The notes under the pieces were generated by a model, which saw only the letters and a program-made list of their open reading frames with translations, did not search any database and had not been told where the DNA came from. The translations under genes were made by a program, and so were the position numbers. Of a stretch of DNA of 64,000 bases, positions 25,063 through 36,300 are shown piece after piece (position 1 is the stretch's first letter; each line of letters starts with the position of its first letter). Source of the DNA: Meconema thalassinum (lineage: Eukaryota; Arthropoda; Insecta; Orthoptera; Tettigoniidae); contig OX336389.2 of NCBI GenBank assembly GCA_946902985.2, positions 787,896,979-787,960,978 of the forward strand, given 5' to 3'.

Positions 25063-26285
25063 TGATCACTTTTGTGATACTTTCAATGGTTAGCTTGGCC
25101 CATTTGTCGGTCAAATTTTGTTTATTGTTACCGAGATCCCCGAATGGTAATTATTTCTTTGTAAAGGTATTAATTGCTTAAACCATATGCATAATCTTGT
25201 TATCAATCACTTATTCATAGATATTATAGTTCTCACCTTGAGTGTTCCAGTCGCTCGCTACCTCAAGCGTCCTCACTCCCGACATACAGGGCATCTACTG
25301 GTTGATCCGCTGTCCGCTGAGTAGTGTCGACTGACGTCACCCTGACTTTCGTTCGACCAATGGCAGGTTTTTGTCTGGTCGGGTGATCTCCAGCTTCGAG
25401 ATGGTTCCATGATCCCTATTTAAGACGCCACTTGCTGGCGTTCTTCACCACTTCTGATCAATCATCACTTCTGATCACTTCAACCTGCTGGTCACCGCTA
25501 CTGCATCTCATGACACCTTCGCTAGTCTCTACGCTACCTAGCAGCTACGTCACAAGATCTGCACCATGACGTATTGCTCAAGATGGCAAGAATAATTGCC
25601 AGCTGTTGTACTTTTCACCTTCACCTTAGAGAGGATACTTGGATTCGTCTTTCGAAATACTGCTGGATCATCACTTGGAAGCTATAAATGTCATTCCTTC
25701 GCAAGAAAAGAAGAGAAAGTTGACATTTTTATCATTGGTGTACATATCTCTAGGCCATGTACGCCTCCTTCTGAAGAAACCGTGAGGACATTTAAATCTA
25801 CATTTATGCTAGCTGGAACTTTTAAGGAGCTGGCTCTTCAAAGATAAGTTTAATTTTATGAAGCATTTAAATTATACTAATCATTCGATACTCTTAATCA
25901 GTTTCATGGTTCTCTCTTTTTATAAAGTGCATTTTTATGTGTTAAGCTCAACTTCTCTCCAATTAAACAAGCTTGTTTCATTGACATTTCCTTAATCTGG
26001 GTTTCTGTCATCAGGCCCTCACACTTTTGCTCCATTTATAATTGTTCATTTCTGTGATAAGCACTTAAGTGCAATTTGTTTATTGATTATAAATTTATTA
26101 TTAGAAATAAAAATTGTTAATGTATTGCTACCTACATTGGTTTTCTAGTCACGTATTTCATGCCCACTACCCCGCACCGCTTCAGTCTAATTTTCTTGAC
26201 CACAGTAGTTATTTTGTCCAGGCTTTCGCCTGATGCGTTACCGTTCTCCCGTATGGGGAAGTTTTAGGGCAGAACTTATTCTCCA
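25063..26285 (+). repeat. BEL/Pao LTR 2 (internal)
   Basis: This LTR is 1,223 bp with the same ends and signals as LTR 1. It carries ACACCTTCG like LTRs 3 and 4. Private changes include GGGTGATC near 25,384, ATCATTGGTG near 25,733, GGACATTTAAATCTAC near 25,787 and CATTCGATACTC near 25,883. Confidence 0.95.
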
Positions 26286-26293
26286 CATATTTT

Positions 26294-26311
26294 TGGTGCC
26301 TCACCCCCGGG
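26294..26311 (+). other. Primer-binding site, unit 2
   Basis: TGGTGCC begins 8 nt after the end of LTR 2, identical to unit 1. Confidence 0.65.
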
Positions 26312-26573
26312 AAACATATCTGTTGCACCCTGGATCCCTATACAAATTTCATATCTTGGATTTTACATTAACAATTTTTGTTCATTGTGTTTCAACACTA
26401 ATTCACATTGTACGTTTCAGCTTGAGGCGCATGTTCAGCAGAAGAGGAGAGAAACGTAAGCTAAACCGGTTTCTTCCGCATCAGACTAAACCTTACTACC
26501 TAGCAAGCTGTCATCTTCTGGCTTCCAGTACTCGAAGTCACAATATTGACGTGAGTAACAAACAACTTTTAAT

Positions 26574-29500
26574 ATGCCTAACCTTGATGAAAAACTCAGC
26601 AACGCCAGAGCCTCTTGTAAGGGCAAGCTCACACGGTTTCGTACTTTCTTAACGGAGCTTGAACCCCAAGAGCGTAATCTTGACATAATTTCGCAGAGGC
26701 TTATGAATTATGAACAAGCCTTTGAGAAATATGATGAGATACAATGCAGTATAGAAACTCAGCATCCGGACCAGCAAAGTGATAGGTTGGAAGTTGAAAA
26801 ATTATACTATCAGGGATTTGCTGAAGCTAAACAGCTTATTAGGGCTTTAACTTTAAAAGAAAAACAAGAAGATCAAACTTCTGCAGCATCTTCTACATCT
26901 TCTTCACGCATTATATTACCCAAATTAGAAATACCCAAATTCACTGGTAAGGACATAGAATGGGAGCCATTTTTTGAATTATTCAATTCTTTAGTACATG
27001 AGAATACTTCTATACCAGTAATACAAAAATGTCACTACTTGCGTCTGGCAGTTCAAGGCAACGCACTTAACCTGATTCAAGCACTTTCTTTGACCAGTGA
27101 TAATTATGAAGTTGCTCTGAATCTTCTTAAGGATAGATATGGGAACATTCGTTTATCTATTCAACGCCATATACAAAGCTTATTCGAGTTACCTAACGTG
27201 CAAGCAGATAACAGTTTATCACTTCGTAAGTTGATTGACACTGCAGAGCTACACGTCAGAGCATTGTCCAATTTAAACCAACCTGTAAATCACTGGGATT
27301 AATTTCTAGTTCACCTTATTTCTGCAAGATTGGATGCAAATACATTAAAAGCCTGGGAAACAGAACTTTCCCAGAATTTGCAATGCACTTATGAGGCGAT
27401 TATTAACTTTTTGAAGGCCAGAAGCCAAGTCTTTTCCGCCATAGCTAATCAAAAAACTAGTAGTTCAGATTCAAAAGCCTTCTCAAAAGATAAGGTTAGC
27501 AGTTCTAATCAAAGAATTTTAAGATCACAGGCTCTTCCTGTTGATGCTCGGTCACCTAACCAAATGCAAACGTGCGGTCTGTGTCAGCAATCGCATAATT
27601 TATACAATTGTGATGAATTTAAATCTTTATCAGTAGATGAAAGACGAAAGTTCATTACGAACAAAAAACATTGTTTCAACTGTTTGTCAGGAACACATAT
27701 GTTAAACAATTGCCGTTCACAACGTTTATGCTTTCATTGTAAGGCTAGACACCATTCCCTTTTGCACAGGCATGAAAGATCACGGTTATCAGGACCAAGC
27801 AGTTCCAATACCAAGTCTAATTCTGAGACTTCTCAAAATAGTGCGCAGTCGTATGCTCAAAGTTCTACCTCGCTTGGCAAAGTCCAGGTTTTATTATCTA
27901 CCGTGCAGGTTCTATTGAAAAATTCTCACGGGAAATGGGTACCTGTCAGGGGATTATTAGACAATGCCGCTACCAACAATTTTATTAATGAATCTTTGGT
28001 ACAAAAGTTAGGCCTCCCAAAACATCCTACCTCAATAGAGGTTACAGGAATAAACTGCTCTAAATCGCAATCCTTAAGCTTTGCTAAAGTGGATCTGAAG
28101 GACTCTAATAATCTTGGTACGCAGTTGCAATTAGATTGTTTGATTATCAAGTCTATAGGCAACAATATTCCTGGCACTTCTTATCCTATTCAAAGTTGGA
28201 ATATCCCGAATTTTGTCCAGCTAGCTGACCCTCATTTCAACAGAGCTTCGCCCGTAGAGCTTCTTTTCAGCTCAAGCGTATTTTGGCAATGTCTTCATTC
28301 CAATAAAGTAAAAATTGCTCCTAATGTTTTCTTCCGCGAAACTGATTTTGGTTGGATTGCTACTGGCCAAATATACCGTAATCCTATTCAAACTGTATCG
28401 AATTGTTATTTTGTTGGTACCGATTTGAGTCAAGAGCTAACCAAGTTCTGGGATCTTGAGAATGTTCAGGCTACTTCTTCTTCTTCTAACGAAATTTGTG
28501 AAAAGTTATACAAGGAAACCACTGTCCGTACTGCTGAAGGCAGATTTATAGTAACTCTTCCACGTATTCCTAATCCTCCCGCCATTACCTGCTCGCATTC
28601 CAGAGCACTTAGGGCACTATTTGCTATTGAAAATCGGTTCAAACAAAATGCTTCTGTCAAAACTCAGTATGCTTCCTTTATGGAGGAATACGAATCATCT
28701 AATCACATGGAGGTAATTTCTAAATCAGAAGAAATTGACCATCCTTTAAATGAAATAGTTTATCTAAATCATCACCCGGTATGGAAAAATTCCTTAACAC
28801 AAGACAATATAAGAGTAGTTTTCAATGGCTCATCACCAGATTCCAATGGAATCTCTTTAAATGATACCTTGCAATGTGGTCCCGCGATTCAAACAGATCT
28901 CACCTCTGTTTTGCTTAATTTTCGAAGGTTTCCTATTGCTGTAATCTCAGATATTAAGCAGATGTACCGGCAGATTCTCGTAAATTCTGAGCAGCAAGAT
29001 CTGCAAAGAATATTGTGGCGCGATGAGTGTTCCAAACCCATAATGATATTTAGATTGAAGACTGTGACATATGGCCTGAAGCCTTCAGCCTTTCTTGCGA
29101 TTCGGTCTCTCCACATGTTAGCCGAGCAAGATGGTCATCTGTATCATCCTTTGGCCTCTGAGTCATTAAAAACGGCATTTTATGTTGACGATTTCTTGTG
29201 CTCTTTCCCTAATATTTCTGAAGCACTCCTTGTGTGCGAAGATTTGAAATCCCTGCTCCTAGGAGGTGGTTTTCCGCTCCATAAATGGACTTCAAATTCT
29301 ACTGAATTTATATCAAAATTTTCATCAGAGGTCCCAGCTGATGAATTTGTTGCTATTCCTACTGATGAAGCAGCCGTAAAAGCATTGGGTGTTTTTTGGT
29401 GTCCTTCTTCTGATACCTTCTCTTATCTGGTACATCTGTCAGAATCTCCCCCTGTAACTAAGAGACAAGTTCTGTCAGAAATCGCAAAGATCTTTGATCC

Positions 29501-31694
29501 TTTGCAATATATTACTCCTATAGTTATTGTTGCAAAAATGTTCTTGCAAAAGCTTTGGTCATTAAAATCAGACTGGGATGAAAATCTCCCCCTTCCTCTT
29601 GTAGAAGAATGGTTAGAGTATCGCAGCAGTTTGCTGGATCTCTCCAAGGTTTCTATACCCCGCCCTTTAATTTCTAATCTCTTATGCCAGCAGTATGACC
29701 TGCATGTATTTTCTGATAGTTCAGAACGGGCTTATGGCTGTTGTGCATACATAGTAGGACGTTCCTCAGCCACTTTCCCTGGATTTTCTAATTTAGTGTG
29801 CGCTAAATCAAAGGTTGCTCCACTTAAAACAGTATCGTTGCCGAGATTAGAATTATGCTCTGCTTTAATGGCAACAGAATTAGCTACTAAACTAAATGTC
29901 AGTTTAAAGTTAAAATTTTCCCGCACATTTTTTTGGAGCGATTCTTCTATTGTATTAGCTTGGATTTCCAAGCCTTCTTCTCATTGGAATACCTTTGTGG
30001 CAAATCGCGTTTCTAAGATTCATGAAGTCTCTCATTCTGAACAATGGAGACATGTTCCTAGCCGTGAAAACCCCGCGGATATAATATCACGTGGTTGCAC
30101 GCCTAAGAAATTGATTTCTTCAGACCTGTACTGGAATGGTCCTCCTTGGCTAAGTCAGGAATCATCTTGCTGGCCTCGCTTAGCTAATCAATTTGCAGAA
30201 GAAATACCTGATGCCCGTAATGACCCTGTCACGTCGCATCTTACTTCTACTTCTACTAGCCTTTTTCATAGATACTCTTCATTTGATAAATTGATTCGTG
30301 TAGTGTCTTATATCTTCCGATGGAAATATTTAGTAATTGATCAACCTTTGAAGCCTCAACCCTTTCTCTCCAGAGTAGAGTTAGAATTTGCTACTTGCAA
30401 GATTTTGTTACTTGTTCAGCAGGAAGTATTTGCTCCTGAAAAGCAAGCTCTTATAAGTGGTAAAGATTTACCCAAGTCTAGCAGGCTTTCACCACTCACT
30501 CCTTTTCTAGACCAGGACGGCATAATACGTGTGGGTGGAAGATTAGCTATGTCTAGTTGTGAGGATGGGAAAAAGCATCCCATCATCCTTCCTTCAAAGC
30601 ATCCTATCACTACCCTTATAATAAAAAAGTTTCATTATAAACACCTTCATGCTGGCACTCGCACCTTGCTCTGTCTAATTCGTGAACTCTACTGGATCAT
30701 CAATGGCGTTCATGAGGTATCTTCTGTTGTCAAAAAGTGTATACCTTGCTTCAAGGTTAAACCACGGCCCGCCACGCAGATTATGGGTAATTTACCTCCA
30801 TTTCGTTCAGAACCTAGTAAGCCCTTCGCTCTTACTGGGATCGATTACGCAGGTCCTTACGTATATCAGACTAATCCCTCTTCATTTAAGCGCAAAATCT
30901 TAGGTAAACTTTACATCTCGTTATTTGTATGTATGGTGACGGGAGCTATCCACCTTGAGTTGGTTACGAACGCTTCTGTATCTTACTTTTTGGCCGCCTT
31001 TTCTAGATTTGCTGCTAGAAGGGGTGTTCCTTCTGAAGTTTTTTCAGATAATGCAAAAATTTTTGTAAGCGCTTCTGATCTCTGGAAAAAAGTGTTAAGC
31101 TCCCCTTCTGCTAAATAAAAAATTTCCAACTTTTCCTATTCTAAAGGTTTCAAATGGCATTTCACCCCGCCTTATGCTCCCCATCATGGGGGCCGATGGG
31201 AGTCCTGCATCAAACTTACTAAAAGACAGCTTAAGAAAACTCTTGGTCCTACCATACTTTCTTATGAGGAATTCAACTCTTAAATTATTCAAGTCGAAGG
31301 TATTGTAAATTCCAGACCTCTGACCCCTCTTTCAAACGATCCTAAGGATCTTTTACCTTTAACACCCAGTCACTTCCTGATTGGCTGTTCGCTTGCTGCT
31401 ACTCCGCCTTTGCTGGTTCGACGCTGTGATCCTAACTTACCTATCTTTTGGAGAAAAGTAGAATCTTTGCGCTGTTCTTTTTGGCGCCGATGGAAGTTAG
31501 AATATCTCAGCTTGCTAAATAGGCGTGAGAAATGGCGGCTTCCTCAACCAGATGTACGAGTGGGGGACATGGTTCTTCTTCGAGACCCATCTCCGACTCT
31601 CGTGTGGAAACTAGGCAGAGTTATTCACTGCCACTTTGGCCGTGATAAACGCGTCAGAGTTGTTGATGTTTTAACTAGTAAAGGTCTATACTAG
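26574..31694 (+). pseudogene. BEL/Pao Gag-Pol, unit 2 (three nonsense codons)
   Basis: The length equals the intact unit 3 frame (5,121 bp), with no net frameshift, but three stop codons interrupt it. TAA at 27,300-27,302 is in Gag after about 242 codons. TAA at 31,116-31,118 lies in the integrase core between the second Asp and the catalytic Glu. TAA at 31,281-31,283 lies further into integrase. All three can be explained by single base changes. Domain order and RT motif (YVDD) are as in unit 3, and RNase H is uninterrupted. Private missense changes include a Gly to Cys before RT, Ser to Cys in RT and Gln to Leu after RT. It does not share the lesions of units 1 and 4. Confidence 0.93.
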
Positions 31695-31808
31695 ACCCAT
31701 CTCTGCTATCTCTGTTTTGCCTTTCGAGTCTTAGTGTCTCCTCGTCTGTTATCCATGTTTTGCTTTGACTGATTCTTTTGTTTGTTTTCATTCGGAGTTC
31801 TCGGAGCA

Positions 31809-33031
31809 TGATCACTTTTGTGATACTTTCAATGGTTAGCTTGGCCCATTTGTCGGTCAAATTTTGTTTATTGTTACCGAGATCCCCGAATGGTAATTAT
31901 TTCTTTGTAAAGGTATTAATTGCTTAAACCATATGCATAATCTTGTTATCAATCACTTATTCATAGATATTATAGTTCTCACCTTGAGTGTTCCAGTCGC
32001 TCGCTACCTCAAGCGTCCTCACTCCCGACATACAGGGCATCTACTGGTTGATCCGCTGTCCGCTGAGTAGTGTCGACTGACGTCACCCTGACTTTCGTTC
32101 GACCAATGGCAGGTTTTTGTCTGGTCGGGCGATCTCCAGCTTCGAGATGGTTCCATGATCCCTATTTAAGACGCCACTTGCTGGCGTTCTTCACCACTTC
32201 TGATCAATCATCACTTCTGATCACTTCAACCTGCTGGTCACCGCTACTGCATCTCATGACACCTTCGCTAGTCTCTACGCTACCTAGCAGCTACGTCACA
32301 AGATCTGCACCATGACGTATTGCTCAAGATGGCAAGAATAATTGCCAGCTGTTGTACTTTTCACCTTCACCTTAGAGAGGATACTTGGATTCGTCTTTCG
32401 AAATACTGCTGGATCATCACTTGGAAGCTATAAATGTCATTCCTTCGCAAGAAAAGAAGAGAAAGTTGACATTTTTATCAATGGTGTACATATCTCTAGG
32501 CCATGTACGCCTCCTTCTGAAGAAACCGTGAGGACTTTTAAATCAACATTTATGCTAGCTGGAACTTTTAAGGAGCTGGCTCTTCAAAGATAAGTTTAAT
32601 TTTATGAAGCATTTAAATTATACTAATCATTCTATACTCTTAATCAGTTTCATGGTTCTCTCTTTTTATAAAGTGCATTTTTATGTGTTAAGCTCAACTT
32701 CTCTCCAATTAAACAAGCTTGTTTCATTGACATTTCCTTAATCTGGGTTTCTGTCATCAGGCCCTCACACTTTTGCTCCATTTATAATTGTTCATTTCTG
32801 TGATAAGCACTTAAGTGCAATTTGTTTATTGATTATAAATTTATTATTAGAAATAAAAATTGTTAATGTATTGCTACCTACATTGGTTTTCTAGTCACGT
32901 ATTTCATGCCCACTACCCCGCACCGCTTCAGTCTAATTTTCTTGACCACAGTAGTTATTTTGTCCAGGCTTTCGCCTGATGCGTTACCGTTCTTCCGTAT
33001 GGGGAAGTTTTAGGGCAGAACTTATTCTCCA
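31809..33031 (+). repeat. BEL/Pao LTR 3 (internal)
   Basis: This LTR is 1,223 bp with the internal-LTR variant ACACCTTCG. Its private change is CCGTTCTTCCGTA near 32,988. TATA-like and AATAAA signals are retained. Confidence 0.95.
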
Positions 33032-33039
33032 CATATTTT

Positions 33040-33057
33040 TGGTGCCTCACCCCCGGG
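33040..33057 (+). other. Primer-binding site, unit 3
   Basis: TGGTGCC begins 8 nt after the end of LTR 3, identical to the other units. Confidence 0.65.
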
Positions 33058-33319
33058 AAACATATCTGTTGCACCCTGGATCCCTATACAAATTTCATAT
33101 CTTGGATTTTACATTAACAATTTTTGTTCATTGTGTTTCAACACTAATTCACATTGTACGTTTCAGCTTGAGGCGCATGTTCAGCAGAAGAGGAGAGAAA
33201 CGTAAGCTAAACCGGTTTCTTCCGCATCAGACTAAACCTTACTACCTAGCAAGCTGTCATCTTCTGGCTTCCAGTACTCGAAGTCACAATATTGACGTGA
33301 GTAACAAACAACTTTTAAT

Positions 33320-36300
33320 ATGCCTAACCTTGATGAAAAACTCAGCAACGCCAGAGCCTCTTGTAAGGGCAAGCTCACACGGTTTCGTACTTTCTTAACG
33401 GAGCTTGAACCCCAAGAGCGTAATCTTGACATAATTTCGCAGAGGCTTATGAATTATGAACAAGCCTTTGAGAAATATGATGAGATACAATGCAGTATAG
33501 AAACTCAGCATCCGGACCAGCAAAGTGATAGGTTGGAAGTTGAAAAATTATACTATCAGGGATTTGCTGAAGCTAAACAGCTTATTAGGGCTTTAACTTT
33601 AAAAGAAAAACAAGAAGATCAAACTTCTGCAGCATCTTCTACATCTTCTTCACGCATTATATTACCCAAATTAGAAATACCCAAATTCACTGGTAAGGAC
33701 ATAGAATGGGAGCCATTTTTTGAATTATTCAATTCTTTAGTACATGAGAATACTTCTATACCAGTAATACAAAAATGTCACTACTTGCGTCTGGCAGTTC
33801 AAGGCAACGCACTTAACCTGATTCAAGCACTTTCTTTGACCAGTGATAATTATGAAGTTGCTCTGAATCTTCTTAAGGATAGATATGGGAACATTCGTTT
33901 ATCTATTCAACGCCATATACAAAGCTTATTCGAGTTACCTAACGTGCAAGCAGATAACAGTTTATCACTTCGTAAGTTGATTGACACTGCAGAGCTACAC
34001 GTCAGAGCATTGTCCAATTTAAACCAACCTGTAAATCACTGGGATTTATTTCTAGTTCACCTTATTTCTGCAAGATTGGATGCAAATACATTAAAAGCCT
34101 GGGAAACAGAACTTTCCCAGAATTTGCAATGCACTTATGAGGCGATTATTAACTTTTTGAAGGCCAGAAGCCAAGTCTTTTCCGCCATAGCTAATCAAAA
34201 AACTAGTAGTTCAGATTCAAAAGCCTTCTCAAAAGATAAGGTTAGCAGTTCTAATCAAAGAATTTTAAGATCACAGGCTCTTCCTGTTGATGCTCGGTCA
34301 CCTAACCAAATGCAAACGTGCGGTCTGTGTCAGCAATCGCATAATTTATACAATTGTGATGAATTTAAATCTTTATCAGTAGATGAAAGACGAAAGTTCA
34401 TTACGAACAAAAAACATTGTTTCAACTGTTTGTCAGGAACACATATGTTAAACAATTGCCGTTCACAACGTTTATGCTTTCATTGTAAGGCTAGACACCA
34501 TTCCCTTTTGCACAGGCATGAAAGATCACGGTTATCAGGACCAAGCAGTTCCAATACCAAGTCTAATTCTGAGACTTCTCAAAATAGTGCGCAGTCGTAT
34601 GCTCAGAGTTCTACCTCGCTTGGCAAAGTCCAGGTTTTATTATCTACCGTGCAGGTTCTATTGAAAAATTCTCACGGGAAATGGGTACCTGTCAGGGGAT
34701 TATTAGACAATGCCGCTACCAACAATTCTATTAATGAATCTTTGGTACAAAAGTTAGGCCTCCCAAAACATCCTACCTCAATAGAGGTTACAGGAATAAA
34801 CTGCTCTAAATCGCAATCCTTAAGCTTTGCTAAAGTGGATCTGAAGGACTCTAATAATCTTGGTACGCAGTTGCAATTAGATTGTTTGATTATCAAGTCT
34901 ATAGGCAACAATATTCCTGGCACTTCTTATCCTATTCAAAGTTGGAATATCCCGAATTTTGTCCAGCTAGCTGACCCTCATTTCAACAGAGCTTCGCCCG
35001 TAGAGCTTCTTTTCAGCTCAAGCGTATTTTGGCAATGTTCTCATTCCAATAAAGTAAAAATTGCTCCTAATGTTTTCTTCCGCGAAACTGATTTTGGTTG
35101 GATTGCTACTGGCCAAATATACCGTAATCCTATTCAAACTGTATCGAATTGTTATTTTGTTGGTACCGATTTGAGTCAAGAGCTAACCAAGTTCTGGGAT
35201 CTTGAGAATGTTCAGGCTACTTCTTCTTCTTCTAACGAAATTTGTGAAAAGTTATACAAGGAAACCACTGTCCGTACTGCTGAAGGCAGATTTATAGTAA
35301 CTCTTCCACGTATTCCTAATCCTCCCGCCATTACGGGCTCGCATTCCAGAGCACTTAGGGCACTATTTGCTATTGAAAATCGGTTCAAACAAAATGCTTC
35401 TGTCAAAACTCAGTATGCTTCCTCTATGGAGGAATACGAATCATCTAATCACATGGAGGTAATTTCTAAATCAGAAGAAATTGACCATCCTTTAAATGAT
35501 ATAGTTTATCTAAATCATCACCCGGTATGGAAAAATTCCTTAACACAAGACAATATAAGAGTAGTTTTCAATGGCTCATCACCAGATTCCAATGGAATCT
35601 CTTTAAATGATACCTTGCAATGTGGTCCCGCGATTCAAACAGATCTCACCTCTGTTTTGCTTAATTTTCGAAGGTTTCCTATTGCTGTAATCTCAGATAT
35701 TAAGCAGATGTACCGGCAGATTCTCGTAAATTCTGAGCAGCAAGATCTGCAAAGAATATTGTGGCGCGATGAGAGTTCCAAACCCATAATGATATTTAGA
35801 TTGAAGACTGTGACATATGGCCTGAAGCCTTCAGCCTTTCTTGCGATTCGGTCTCTCCACATGTTAGCCGAGCAAGATGGTCATCTGTATCATCCTTTGG
35901 CCTCTGAGTCATTAAAAACGGCATTTTATGTTGACGATTTCTTGTGCTCTTTTCCTAATATTTCTGAAGCATTCCTTGTGTGCGAAGATTTGAAATCCCT
36001 GCTCCTAGGAGGTGGTTTTCCGCTCCATAAATGGACTTCAAATTCTACTGAATTTATATCAAAATTTTCATCAGAGGTCCCAGCTGATGAATTTGTTGCT
36101 ATTCCTACTGATGAAGCAGCCGTAAAAGCATTGGGTGTTTTTTGGTGTCCTTCTTCTGATACCTTCTCTTATCAGGTACATCTGTCAGAATCTCCCCCTG
36201 TAACTAAGAGACAAGTTCTGTCAGAAATCGCAAAGATCTTTGATCCTTTGCAATATATTACTCCTATAGTTATTGTTGCAAAAATGTTCTTGCAAAAGCT

